Assembly: GCA_002401685.1 (NCBI GenBank)
Contig: NVTU01000041.1
Coordinates: forward strand, 19,096-83,095
DNA: 64,000 nt
Direction: 5' to 3'
DNA from: Kordiimonadales bacterium
GTDB lineage: Bacteria > Pseudomonadota > Alphaproteobacteria > Sphingomonadales > Kordiimonadaceae
The translations under genes were made by a program, and so were the position numbers. The notes below the pieces were generated by a model that saw nothing but the letters and a program-made list of their open reading frames with translations, was not told where the DNA came from and searched no databases. This document shows positions 38,254 through 47,977 of this stretch, piece by piece (within the stretch, counting starts at the first letter, position 1; the number at the start of each line of letters is the position of its first letter).

Positions 38254-39447
38254 ATGACTGTAAACACTTCACACCCATCCGGGCTTGACCTTTTTGCGCA
38301 AACCAAACTCAGCGCGCTCGAGGCTAAAAACCGGCGCAGAAAGCTGGCTACTGTATCGCGCGCCTCCCATATGGAGATGACAGATAGCAGTCAGAAAACA
38401 CTGATAAATTTCTCAGATAATGATTATCTAGGGTTGGCGTTTCACCCGGATGTTATCGAAGCATCGCGCTCGGCCACCCAGAAATACGGCGCGGGCGCGG
38501 GGGCCAGCAGGCTGGTGACAGGCCACTATCCGCTGTGTGATACATTAGAGACAAAAATCGCAAAAATAAAAGGCACTGAAGCCGCGCTTGTGTTTGGCTC
38601 AGGCTATCTTGCCAACACCGGCATTATTTCGACGCTGATGGGCGCGGGTGATCTGATTCTCGCCGACGAACTGGTCCACAATAGCATCCGCACCGGCATT
38701 GCGCTTAGCAAAGCAGACAGCCAATATTTCCGGCACAGCGATGTGGCGCATGTGGAAGCAATTTTGCAGGATGCGCGCAAGCGTTACACCAACGTGCTGA
38801 TCATCGTAGACGGCGTTTATTCGATGGACGGCGACATTGCACCCTTGCTTGAGCTCGGCGAACTCGCCGCACAGCATAGTGCGTGGCTTATGAATGATGA
38901 TGCGCACGCGCTCGGCACCATTGGTGGCGGCAGAGGGTCAGCGCATGCGTGCGGTGCGGAGCATCTGGTGCATTTGCAGATGGGTACGCTTTCGAAAGGT
39001 GTCGGCTCCTACGGCGGCTATCTGGCGGCAAGCGAAGCTGTGATTGATTTGATGATCACCCGCGCCCGCACTTTTATTTATACGACCGGGCTACCGCCTG
39101 GCGTTACTGCTGCCTCCCTAAAGGCGCTTGAGATTATCGAGACCGACACGGAGCTGGTTGCTCGCCCGGTGATGCTTGCTAAAAAATTCGCGGCAGCAGT
39201 TGGGTTGGCTGAACCGTTCTCGCCTATTGTGCCAATGATCATCGGAGACGAACGCGAGGCGCTGGAGGCTTCTGAGAAACTAGCCAAACGCGGCTTCCGG
39301 GTCGTAGCCATTCGCCCACCTACTGTGGCTGAAGGCACATCAAGATTGCGGTTCAATTTCTCCGCTGCTCACCGGGACACGGACGTAGACGGCCTCATTG
39401 AAGCGTGCTTGGATTTAGGCCTGAAGTCAGAGTTGGGCGCAGCATGA
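38254..39447 (+). CDS. bioF: 8-amino-7-oxononanoate synthase
   Basis: 'NFSDNDYLGLAFHPDVIEASRSATQKYGAGAGASRLVTGHYPLCDTLE', 'WLMNDDAHALGTIGG', 'QMGTLSKGVGSYGGY'. Confidence 0.96.
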   Translation: MTVNTSHPSGLDLFAQTKLSALEAKNRRRKLATVSRASHMEMTDSSQKTLINFSDNDYLGLAFHPDVIEASRSATQKYGAGAGASRLVTGHYPLCDTLETKIAKIKGTEAALVFGSGYLANTGIISTLMGAGDLILADELVHNSIRTGIALSKADSQYFRHSDVAHVEAILQDARKRYTNVLIIVDGVYSMDGDIAPLLELGELAAQHSAWLMNDDAHALGTIGGGRGSAHACGAEHLVHLQMGTLSKGVGSYGGYLAASEAVIDLMITRARTFIYTTGLPPGVTAASLKALEIIETDTELVARPVMLAKKFAAAVGLAEPFSPIVPMIIGDEREALEASEKLAKRGFRVVAIRPPTVAEGTSRLRFNFSAAHRDTDVDGLIEACLDLGLKSELGAA

Positions 39448-40118
39448 ACGGACTTTTCATTACCGCAACGGGCACTGAGGTCGGCAAAACCATGGTCACC
39501 GCGTCGCTGTGTTACCAACTATTGCAAGCGGGCCGACCGGTGGCCGCGATCAAGCCGGTGATCAGTGATTTTAACGAAGAGGATGCAAGCGGTTCCGACA
39601 CCGCCATTATCGCTGAAAGCCTCGGCCTATCCGCAGATGCCGATACCGTAAATACAATATCGCCGTTTCGGTACAAAGCACCGCTCGCGCCGTCGATGGC
39701 CGCCAAGGCCGAAGGCCGAACGCTTGACTATGCCGCGCTCATTGAAACCTGCGAAGCCTCCCTTCGCACCAACCCTTTCACCCTTATTGAAGGCGTTGGT
39801 GGCAGTTTTGTGCCACTAACGGGCGAAAAACTAGTGGCGGACTGGATCAAAGATTTAGCGCTGCCGTCAGTTGTTGTGGCAGGCAGCTATTTAGGCACAC
39901 TTTCCCATATCACCGCGACCGTCGAGGCGATGCAGGCGCGCGGGCTGGCTATCAAAGCCGTGGTCATGAGCGAAACTGCGGGCAGCGACCACCCCGATTT
40001 TGAAGCAACGCTGGAACAGGCACGCATTTGGTGTAACTGCCCGGTTATTGCACTGCGCCGTATCGCTGGTGACACCCCTTGGAAACATGCGCCAGACCTG
40101 CTCAATGCCCTAGTTTAA
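39444..40118 (+). CDS. bioD: dethiobiotin synthase
   Basis: 'MNGLFITATGTEVGKTMVTASLCYQLLQAGRPVAAIKPV', 'LIEGVGGSFVPLT'; ATG 39444 overlaps bioF stop. Confidence 0.96.
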   Translation: MNGLFITATGTEVGKTMVTASLCYQLLQAGRPVAAIKPVISDFNEEDASGSDTAIIAESLGLSADADTVNTISPFRYKAPLAPSMAAKAEGRTLDYAALIETCEASLRTNPFTLIEGVGGSFVPLTGEKLVADWIKDLALPSVVVAGSYLGTLSHITATVEAMQARGLAIKAVVMSETAGSDHPDFEATLEQARIWCNCPVIALRRIAGDTPWKHAPDLLNALV

Positions 40119-40327
40119 AGCCAAAAAGGCACGCCCAGAAAACCCTGGGCGCCAGCGCAGGAAAGGCTTTCCTAGCGAGACCCAAGTTTGCCCGGCAGCT
40201 TTAGCCCCCGGCTGCCCTCCCCCGCGTTTTATCCAGCCAAGCCCTTGAAAAACAAGCACCCCCTAAACTGGCACAACTGTTGCTGATTAGGCCGCATAAG
40301 TTAATTCAGCCTTGTAGGAGTTTCGCC

Positions 40328-40552
40328 GTGCAGCCACAAATGAGTTTTGATCCGAACGTATATTTTGGCATCGTGGCAGAAAACCTGCTCAAGAACTTTG
40401 GCCCAAAAGCACTTGAGTATGCTGATAAGGCACTTAATAAAATGAAGGCGCTGGGCGACGATGAAGGCTTCAATATGTGGCTTAGTATTCATGAGCATCT
40501 GGCGCTTATTGCAGCCAATACACTCAGGCCAGAGGGCACAATATTCCACTAA
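40328..40552 (+). CDS. small hypothetical protein
   Basis: GTG start 'VQPQMSFDPNVYFGIVAENLLKNFGPKALEYADKALNKMKALGDDEGFNMWLSIHEHLALIAANTLRPEGTIFH'; followed by a terminator. Confidence 0.65.
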   Translation: MQPQMSFDPNVYFGIVAENLLKNFGPKALEYADKALNKMKALGDDEGFNMWLSIHEHLALIAANTLRPEGTIFH

Positions 40553-40645
40553 AATACTAGTAGAAGGAACGACCCGGACGAGGCTTTCTCAACACCCGGC
40601 ACCTTAAACCTCGTCCGCTGACTGGGACATACCCAATCCCAGTTC

Positions 40646-40677
40646 AAGACCCACCCTTTACCCGGGGTGGGTCTTTT
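40646..40677 (+). terminator. rho-independent terminator
   Basis: AAGACCCACCC-N8-GGGTGGGTCTT followed by TT. Confidence 0.9.
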
Positions 40678-40761
40678 CTTTTGGTGGCGTCGCGCGGGAT
40701 TGACATTTGGCCCAGCTTTGCCGCTTTATGGCAGCACAGAAGGACGATCCTGGGGGAAATC

Positions 40762-41631
40762 ATGCGCATCATACTCATCGCTTTTGCTAGCTTGTTATTG
40801 TTAGAGACAAATATTACGAGCTCAAAAGCATTGGATACACCAGTTACCAAGAGTCCGCGTATTGAAGCCGACTACGCTAGTGCATTCAAAGGCTTAGATC
40901 TCAATGACCGGCAGAAAGAAAGCGTTAGGTCATTTGATGAAATGGTCTTTGGCGGAGAAGACGCCCGTTATTTCAGCTTACACAATAAAGCACCCAAACA
41001 AGATCGGTTTAAGGTGCACTATGCTGGCAAACTCCACCCCAACGAACAGCTCTTGTCGATGAACAGCCGGATGTTCCAGTTTTCAGGAATGGATTTTGTA
41101 GCTCAGACTGTTGACATGGCGACCGCTGACTTATTGATTATAGACCGACCGGAAATAAACGCGCGCATGCTTGGTTATTACCAGTTCGAGTTAGAGATAT
41201 TTTTAGGTAGGCACCTTCCAAATAGTCTATTTGCAAACCGCAATGTTTTATTCGACCAACTTTCAATATCAGATAATGGAAATTGTGCTGTCTGGCAGGT
41301 AATGGAAGGGTTTTTTATTCGAAAAACGATAGTTATGATTAAGTGGAGCGAAGAAAACGCTTCTTCGTTAGACCAACAAAGAGCCGCTGTTTCTTGTGTA
41401 AATCGTGGGCATTATTACGCCATGGGTTTCAGGAACACGGCGACCATGAACGCCACAAAGTTTGTTAAGTACCGTGAACCCAAGAAATCTGGCGCGCATG
41501 GGATATTTCACCAAAAATTCAAATATTTGCCGCGGTTACCCTTTTTTGCACGTGATGGTAGGTTCGCTGGATACTCCCGAACTGAGATATTGCGGGCACT
41601 CGCCGAAGGATATAGTCGCTCAACAAGATAG
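40762..41631 (+). CDS. secreted hypothetical protein (weak DUF2927-like resemblance)
   Basis: Signal peptide 'MRIILIAFASLLLLETNITSSKA'; family assignment weak, by eye only. Confidence 0.55.
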   Translation: MRIILIAFASLLLLETNITSSKALDTPVTKSPRIEADYASAFKGLDLNDRQKESVRSFDEMVFGGEDARYFSLHNKAPKQDRFKVHYAGKLHPNEQLLSMNSRMFQFSGMDFVAQTVDMATADLLIIDRPEINARMLGYYQFELEIFLGRHLPNSLFANRNVLFDQLSISDNGNCAVWQVMEGFFIRKTIVMIKWSEENASSLDQQRAAVSCVNRGHYYAMGFRNTATMNATKFVKYREPKKSGAHGIFHQKFKYLPRLPFFARDGRFAGYSRTEILRALAEGYSRSTR

Positions 41632-41769
41632 CTAATTCGGCGTGGATTCCGACCTAAAGAAACATAGGTGTTTTGCGATCACTCAGGAACACTAACCGAC
41701 AGGCTAGCTCCGCTGGCATCCGCAAGGCAGGCTTTATTGAGCAGGCTATGGCGCATACGTTGTAGGCGA

Positions 41770-43083
41770 TTAAGCAACCGACCGGATGCTGGCCCTTTTA
41801 TAGCGGTTTTTGTCGGCGTACATGCGCTCGTCGGCCAGTTTGAACCAGTCGTTTTGGCTCTCGATCGAGCTGTCCAATTGGGCAAAACCGATGCTGGCGC
41901 TAACGGGACGTGACATCACCACCGAGACGCGCTCGGTTGCCTGCAGGAAGCGGCGTTTCAAAACATCGGTCAGTGCGGGCGTGGTCTCACCGAACAGCAG
42001 GGCAAATTCATCGCCGCCTAGGCGGTAACATTTATCATTTGCCCGCCCTAGCCGCGAAAATTCGGTCGCGCACAGTTTAATAAGCTTGTCGCCCTCTTCG
42101 TGACCCCAGGTATCATTGACTGTTTTCAGGTCGTTCAAATCAATAATAACCAATAGGGCGGCACCGCTGGTCGCTGTCCAATGCTCATATAGTCGGTTGA
42201 ATTCTTGGTCAAAAGCACGCCGGTTACCAACCCCCGTCAAAACATCGGTGGCGGCATCTAATTTAGCGGCTTTCAGCTCATGCGTGGCCTGATTGACAAG
42301 CATGTGCGCCGACAGCGTAATGCAGGCCAATTCCAGAACTTCTTCCGTATATTTATAGTCCACATCACGTTTATCATGCAGGGTCATGATATGCCCCAGC
42401 GGTTTGTTGTCTGGCCCGTGATAAACCAAACCAGCATAGGCCTTTGCGCCCATATCCTGAATTAATTTATGGTGCGGGAAGGCATCATCCACATCGCTGT
42501 ACTGGGTGAAGCGTTCGCTTTTGGCCATCAGTTCGCACGGGCTGGCAATGAAATTATAGGTAAAATTTTCTGCCGGCTGGCCGCCCTCCCAAAACGCCAA
42601 TACCTCGACCTCGCCGTCGCCCAGAAACTGGGTCACGGCAACCCATTTCCACCCGATATATTCACTGATCGCCTGGGCGGTTCCCGCAAAAACATCCTCG
42701 GCGGTTTTGGCTTCTTTTATAAGATGCTTCAGCACTTTATCAAGATGGGGCACCGTGCTTTCCTGTGTGCGCACAATGACAACGAACCCCAATTCGGTTT
42801 TGATGAAGCAGACCGAGCTATCCAGTACAGTGTGCTGGCTTTCGTCCGAAAGGGTGCTTTGATCAACCGCGAGCACTGCATCCTGCATGTTTGCCGGCAG
42901 GGCGTCATACTCACTATTGCAAAGGAGCAAAGTGCCGTCATCACCGATGAATGCGACAGGTGTCGACAGGTGCTCGAACATAGTTCGGTACACTTCGCGA
43001 GGGATAATCTGCTGATTTGCCATAGCGCCTATCCTTGTCGGATCGTCTAAGTTAAAACTTGCTAAAAACGGCGGTCGAGCCAA
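41770..43083 (-). CDS. GAF-like sensor diguanylate cyclase (GGDEF)
   Basis: 'DVLTGVGNRRAFDQEFNRL...IDLNDLKTVNDTWGHEEGDK...RANDKCYRLGGDEFALLFG': intact GGDEF and RxxD I-site. Confidence 0.9.
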   Translation of the reverse strand: MARPPFLASFNLDDPTRIGAMANQQIIPREVYRTMFEHLSTPVAFIGDDGTLLLCNSEYDALPANMQDAVLAVDQSTLSDESQHTVLDSSVCFIKTELGFVVIVRTQESTVPHLDKVLKHLIKEAKTAEDVFAGTAQAISEYIGWKWVAVTQFLGDGEVEVLAFWEGGQPAENFTYNFIASPCELMAKSERFTQYSDVDDAFPHHKLIQDMGAKAYAGLVYHGPDNKPLGHIMTLHDKRDVDYKYTEEVLELACITLSAHMLVNQATHELKAAKLDAATDVLTGVGNRRAFDQEFNRLYEHWTATSGAALLVIIDLNDLKTVNDTWGHEEGDKLIKLCATEFSRLGRANDKCYRLGGDEFALLFGETTPALTDVLKRRFLQATERVSVVMSRPVSASIGFAQLDSSIESQNDWFKLADERMYADKNRYKRASIRSVA

Positions 43084-43262
43084 CTGGGCTCACAGGGATC
43101 ACGTGGTTCCAAGGCAGCATTATAGCATAAATTGAGGTGCCGCGCTGAATGCTGAATTGGATGGGCCCAAGGCTACTTTTGACGTGCTTGCTTTAGACTG
43201 AACTGGTAGCTCAGGTAGGCACCGCTGCACGCAGGTTAATAAAATGAAGCAGGGAAAAGCCT

Positions 43263-44285
43263 TTAGGTGGTTCCAAACCGCTCCCGATAGTCGGTTGGGC
43301 TAATATCAAACACCTCGCTGAAAGCACGTGAAAACCTTTCCGCAGAGGCAAAGCCAACGGTGCGTGCCACTGTTGAGAACGGCATATCAGTGCCTTCCAG
43401 CAGGTGCTTGGCGCGTTCTAACCGGCGCCGCCGGACATAATGCATCGGCGATATAGTCATTTCTGCATTGAAAGCCCGTGAGAAATTACGCGGGCTCATA
43501 GCGCAAATCTCACTCAAACGGCTCACATCCATATCTATTTGCAGATTGTTTTCGATCCAGTCGATCACGGGCGAAAAGCGCGAGGACCTGCTTTGGGCCG
43601 CGAGAAGGTCACTATATTGCGCCTGATTACCGGGGCGTTTGAGATAGACCACCATGCGTTTGGCAATTTTGAGAGCCAACGCGCTGCCGAAATCTTCGGT
43701 GATGATTGCAAGTGCTAAATCCACCCCTGCTGTCACACCGCCCGACGAATAAATGTTACCTGATTTGCAGAAAACACTGTCGTCGCTGACCGATATTTCC
43801 GGGTACATACTGCGCAAATTGGCACTGTGGTTCCAATGCGTGGTGATGGTGGCGCCGTTCAGGAGCCCCGCCTTGGCATACACGTAAGCCCCCGAACAAA
43901 CAGACATCAGGCGGTTTGAACGGGTTGCTTGCTGCTGTACCCAGGATATGAAGTCCGGTTCTTCAAAACGGTAATCCCCGACCGCCATACCCGGTATCAT
44001 CAGGATATCTACGTCCCGCCCGTACGTGGCGGTTGCATGGTCGGTAAAGAATTGAACGCCAGACATGCTCTCGGTTTTTCCTACGGTCATGCCGACGCTA
44101 TCAATCTGATAACCAATAGAGTTGCTGCCGTTTTCTTCTTGCAACATCATCGTGGCATAGTGAAAGGCCTCAAGTGGGCCAACCAGGTCCAACGCCACCA
44201 TGCCAGGGAAATACACAGCCGCAATTCGGCGCAGGCCGGGATTAACCGTGCCAAACTGGGATTTTACTTCGCTAGACATCAACAT
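43263..44285 (-). CDS. GlxA family transcriptional regulator (DJ-1/PfpI + AraC HTH)
   Basis: 'RRIAAVYFPGMVALDLVGPLEAFHYA', 'VCSGAYVYAKAGLLNGATITTHW', AraC 'MSPRNFSRAFNAEMTISPMHYVRRRRLERAKHLLEGTDMPFSTVARTVGFASAERFSRAF'. Confidence 0.94.
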   Translation of the reverse strand: MLMSSEVKSQFGTVNPGLRRIAAVYFPGMVALDLVGPLEAFHYATMMLQEENGSNSIGYQIDSVGMTVGKTESMSGVQFFTDHATATYGRDVDILMIPGMAVGDYRFEEPDFISWVQQQATRSNRLMSVCSGAYVYAKAGLLNGATITTHWNHSANLRSMYPEISVSDDSVFCKSGNIYSSGGVTAGVDLALAIITEDFGSALALKIAKRMVVYLKRPGNQAQYSDLLAAQSRSSRFSPVIDWIENNLQIDMDVSRLSEICAMSPRNFSRAFNAEMTISPMHYVRRRRLERAKHLLEGTDMPFSTVARTVGFASAERFSRAFSEVFDISPTDYRERFGTT

Positions 44286-44377
44286 TTGTCCTTTTTCGCC
44301 CACGGGCTGTCCTTTGAGCAACCACGCCCTCAGTTTATATTTGTTGCTGAAGTTTGCAAATCGAAGAGGAAAATAAA

Positions 44378-44965
44378 ATGAAAATAAAAACAACCGCGGC
44401 CTTTGCTCTCACGGTTGCCGCCCTTGCCACCGGCTTTTATCTTTCCGGCAGCCCCTCAACCGCCGTTGATCTTAAAGACACAATGGCAAAGCTTGATATC
44501 GCCATCATCAAAGAAGACGGCAGCATCAAGCGCCCTGAGAATCTCGACAAGTGGATTTTCATGGGCCAGACCATCGGCATGACCTACAGCGATGACGAAC
44601 CTGATATCGACGACATTGGCAGTACGTCCACTGTACTGATGGAACCCACAGCGTATCAGATCTTCCTCGATACTGGAGAATTCCCCGAGGGCACAATGAT
44701 GGTTAAAATTGTACGCCAGACGCTCTCAGAAGGCGGCGGCTTTTTCATGGGCGAAGAAGGCGGATTTGAAATCCACCTAAAAGACAAAGAGCGCTTCCCA
44801 AAATACGGCTCAAACTTCTGGTTTTTTATGGATACTGAAGATGAATATGCCTTCGGCCTACCCGAAGATAATGTTTGCATGACATGCCACATCGAGACCG
44901 CGCAGTATGATACGTTTTTCACGCAGTTCTACCCAACGATCCGCGACAAAGTCCCGCATCCTTAA
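44378..44965 (+). CDS. cytochrome P460 family c-type haem protein
   Basis: Signal peptide; 'FLDTGEFPEGTMMVKIVRQ', 'CMTCHIETAQYDTFFTQFYPTIRDKV' (CxxCH + typical P460 C-terminus). Confidence 0.85.
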   Translation: MKIKTTAAFALTVAALATGFYLSGSPSTAVDLKDTMAKLDIAIIKEDGSIKRPENLDKWIFMGQTIGMTYSDDEPDIDDIGSTSTVLMEPTAYQIFLDTGEFPEGTMMVKIVRQTLSEGGGFFMGEEGGFEIHLKDKERFPKYGSNFWFFMDTEDEYAFGLPEDNVCMTCHIETAQYDTFFTQFYPTIRDKVPHP

Positions 44966-45172
44966 TGGAATTGGAGGGGAGGCTCACCTTTTTTCAACGA
45001 TTTAAGCCGCAGGGTATTTTTCCTCGATCCAGGTAGATTGGGACTTTTATTTTGGCAAGCGCTCCCTAATCCCTTAGTAGGGGGCGCACATAGTGCACGC
45101 CGTTAACCGCCTATTGAGAATTACCCTATATTTTAGGGTTACTACTATATTTGAGGATCGGCAGGGGATTGA

Positions 45173-45550
45173 ATGACCCGAGCCGGCACCCGCTCACAGC
45201 AACGAAATGGACCCATACCTATGTCTGATAGCGGACGCGTTTCTGGCCAGGACCCTGTTTCACCTAAAGACCCACGTTTCACTGCTGAGCTAGATGTCAC
45301 TGGCTTGCTATGCCCTATCCCGGTGTTACGGGCGCGCCGCGTGCTGGATGATCTAAAGCCGGGCGATTTGCTGCTGGTTATTGCATCGGACCCTGCCTCT
45401 GTTCAGGATATGCCGGCCTTTTGCAAAATGGCTGGACATAAACTGAATATGGCAACCCGCAGTTCAGACAGATATATGTTTGAAATTGAGAAGCGCCTGA
45501 CAGCCCCCAACGACGACGCTGTGGCTGAACCGATCCGCAGAGCAACATAA
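45173..45550 (+). CDS. TusA family sulfurtransferase
   Basis: 'ELDVTGLLCPIPVLRARRVLDDLKPGDLLLVIASDPASVQDMPAFCKMAGHKL' (CPxP). Internal ATG at 45221 is also possible. Confidence 0.94.
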   Translation: MTRAGTRSQQRNGPIPMSDSGRVSGQDPVSPKDPRFTAELDVTGLLCPIPVLRARRVLDDLKPGDLLLVIASDPASVQDMPAFCKMAGHKLNMATRSSDRYMFEIEKRLTAPNDDAVAEPIRRAT

Positions 45551-45606
45551 AACGCGCGGAATGGCCACGACATTTACCAGAGCATGATCGTTAGTTTGGT
45601 GATGTA

Positions 45607-46365
45607 TTATTTCTTGCCGACAACGCCCGCGAACCAGCCAGCGCCAAGTGCCACCACCACAGCAAGCAAACCGTATAGGAACGGATACTCGTGCGCGAAA
45701 TCATAAGCCGCCCGTTCAAAGCCTTCTTTATCAACGCTTAGAAGAATGCGATTTCTGGCCTTCAAGCTGCCTTCCTGAAAAACAAATGTTTCCACCTGAA
45801 ACTGGCCCACAGGCACATTGGCGGGCAAGAACACATCGGTTCTAAACAAGCCTTCCGCCACCAGTGTCACGCTGTCACGTTCCTGCCTGTACAGATCGTC
45901 CTGTGCTCGCAGTCGGTAAAGGGCCGCGCGGAATTCTGCATTCGGCTCAACAAGGCCTCTGTCAGTCCGTGCAATAAGAGGTAGGTTATCAAAGCCAATG
46001 CCGTAACTGGCAAAAACGGTTGGATGTGCGATATCTGCAAGCTTTCGCGACGCCGCCACGGCGTAATATCCGGGCGCAGACGGGAACACCAGTTCGTCGT
46101 TATTGATCCAGATGATGCCGACTTTTTCCTTGCGGCGCACCACGGTTTCCACTTCAGGCCCGCGCACGACAACAACGATATCAAACTTGTCGTTTACCGG
46201 ATCAACTGCGGACGAACCAACAGCCCCAAACAGGATAAGTTCAGCGCCGTCAAAACTGTAACGGATTTCAATGCGGCGATTAGAAAGATCGGTCACCAAT
46301 CCCACCACTGGCAGGCTGACCAAAGCCAAAAAGACGCACGCGAGTATGCCGGAAATAATACGCAT
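45607..46365 (-). CDS. TIGR02186 family membrane-anchored protein
   Basis: 'LSNRRIEIRYSFDGAELILFGAV', 'VVVVRGPEVETVVRRKEKVGIIWIN', C-terminal TM; next to TauE/SafE. Confidence 0.88.
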   Translation of the reverse strand: MRIISGILACVFLALVSLPVVGLVTDLSNRRIEIRYSFDGAELILFGAVGSSAVDPVNDKFDIVVVVRGPEVETVVRRKEKVGIIWINNDELVFPSAPGYYAVAASRKLADIAHPTVFASYGIGFDNLPLIARTDRGLVEPNAEFRAALYRLRAQDDLYRQERDSVTLVAEGLFRTDVFLPANVPVGQFQVETFVFQEGSLKARNRILLSVDKEGFERAAYDFAHEYPFLYGLLAVVVALGAGWFAGVVGKK

Positions 46366-47321
46366 CAGTGGCCCGCCCCGTCTGCGGCAACGGCCGCTAC
46401 GCTGTATAACTCTGTGGGTTCAACAGCTAGATCATAACCCATTTTCATACAGACGATCAACACCATGCCCGCAAGCAGTACGCGCAGATATTCACCCTTC
46501 AGCTTCAAGCCGGCGCGCGCGCCAAACTGGGCGCCCACAACGGCCCCAAACAACAGCAAAATAGCGAGGAATATATCAACTGTCTGCGTGTTGACCGAGT
46601 GGAAAATCGTCGTAAGGGCCGTTACAAAAATAATCTGAAACAGCGAGGTACCAACAACCACATTGGTGGGCATGCCAAGCAGATAAATCATTGCCGGCAC
46701 CATCACAAAGCCGCCGCCAACACCCATTATCGCCGCCAAAACACCGACAAACATGCCAATAAAGAAGGGCAACAATGCAGAAATATAAAGCTTCGATTTA
46801 CGGAAGCGCATCTTGAAGGGCAGTGCATGTATCCAGGCTTTATGCCGCTCTTCGCGCGATAGCCGCGGTGCCCTGTAGCCGCGACGCTGCCGGAGGATCG
46901 CGCGCACGCTTTCCCAAAACATCAAGCCACCAACAGACCCCAGGAAAACCACATAAGCCAGGGAGATCATCAGATCCACCTGCCCCAATGATTTTAGATA
47001 CGTAAACACTTGTGCGCCGAAGAAGGAACCAATGGAGCCGCCAGCGATCAGCACCGTACCCATCTTGAAATCAATACCTTGCCGCCGCCAGTGCGCCAAA
47101 GCACCCGATACAGAGGCTGCGGTGATTTCGTTTGATTCAGTGGCCACAGCCACCGCAGGCGGCACGCCAACAAATATAAGGAGCGGCGTCATCAGAAACC
47201 CGCCGCCGACGCCAAACATGCCAGACAGAAAACCAACGATAGCCCCCATACCAATTACGAGGAATATATCCATCGAAATTTCAGCTATGGGTAGATAGAG
47301 TGGCATATGGGAACCGTCCAA
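46365..47321 (-). CDS. sulfite exporter TauE/SafE family protein
   Basis: 'VGFLSGMFGVGGGFLMTPLLIFVGVPPAVAVATESNEI', 'VGVLAAIMGVGGGFVMVPAMIYLLGMPTNVVVGTSLF'. Confidence 0.95.
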   Translation of the reverse strand: MDGSHMPLYLPIAEISMDIFLVIGMGAIVGFLSGMFGVGGGFLMTPLLIFVGVPPAVAVATESNEITAASVSGALAHWRRQGIDFKMGTVLIAGGSIGSFFGAQVFTYLKSLGQVDLMISLAYVVFLGSVGGLMFWESVRAILRQRRGYRAPRLSREERHKAWIHALPFKMRFRKSKLYISALLPFFIGMFVGVLAAIMGVGGGFVMVPAMIYLLGMPTNVVVGTSLFQIIFVTALTTIFHSVNTQTVDIFLAILLLFGAVVGAQFGARAGLKLKGEYLRVLLAGMVLIVCMKMGYDLAVEPTELYSVAAVAADGAGH

Positions 47322-47466
47322 ATGAGGCAGTAGAGAATAGCTATAAGGTCAGATTGGAACCTATTTTCAAAGTCCTACCGAAAAAAGGGGCAAATAGCAA
47401 TCACGCTATAGGCCTAGCTTCTTGTTACACTATTACGGGCCTAAGATATAGAGCTGAAAACAAGCC

Positions 47467-47835
47467 TCAAGACGCCCCGGAAACGCCCTTGCTGTTACGG
47501 CGACCATGTTGCTCAAGCGCGGCGTCCATGGCGGGACCAATTTTTCCCGTTACCCAAAGGCCGTACATTTTATAATCACTAACAAAAGACCACCACGGAT
47601 AGTCGAAAGTTGCTGGACGGTTCTTCTCAAAGACAAAATGAGCAAACCACGCGAACCCGTAACCAATTACTGGGAACAGAAGCAGCAGTAAATATTGCTG
47701 GCTATAGAGTGCATAGAGAGCAAGCACTGTGGCGATCGTGGTACCGGCATAATGCAAACCTCTGCATACAGGCAGCGAATGTTCCGACAGATAATAAGGG
47801 AAAAATTCCGCCAAACTTTCAAATTTCGGTGCCAC
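47467..47835 (-). CDS. DUF962 / Mpo1-like protein
   Basis: 'PKFESLAEFFPYYLSEHSLPVCRGLHYAGTTIATVLAL', 'FPVIGYGFAWFAHFVFEKNRPATFDYPWWSFVSDYKMY'; GTG 47835 plausible start in ORF 47467..48126. Confidence 0.92.
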   Translation of the reverse strand: MAPKFESLAEFFPYYLSEHSLPVCRGLHYAGTTIATVLALYALYSQQYLLLLLFPVIGYGFAWFAHFVFEKNRPATFDYPWWSFVSDYKMYGLWVTGKIGPAMDAALEQHGRRNSKGVSGAS

Positions 47836-47977
47836 TATGCTGTCCTTCCCTGCGTGTTTATCCCCGATTCGGGCCCTATCCAGCGTGCTCCCACACTGAA
47901 TATCATAATTACCATACTCTATAGTCCAGAAAATATATAGAGATTTCAGGTCTCTAGCAATCAACACGCTTTTCGAA

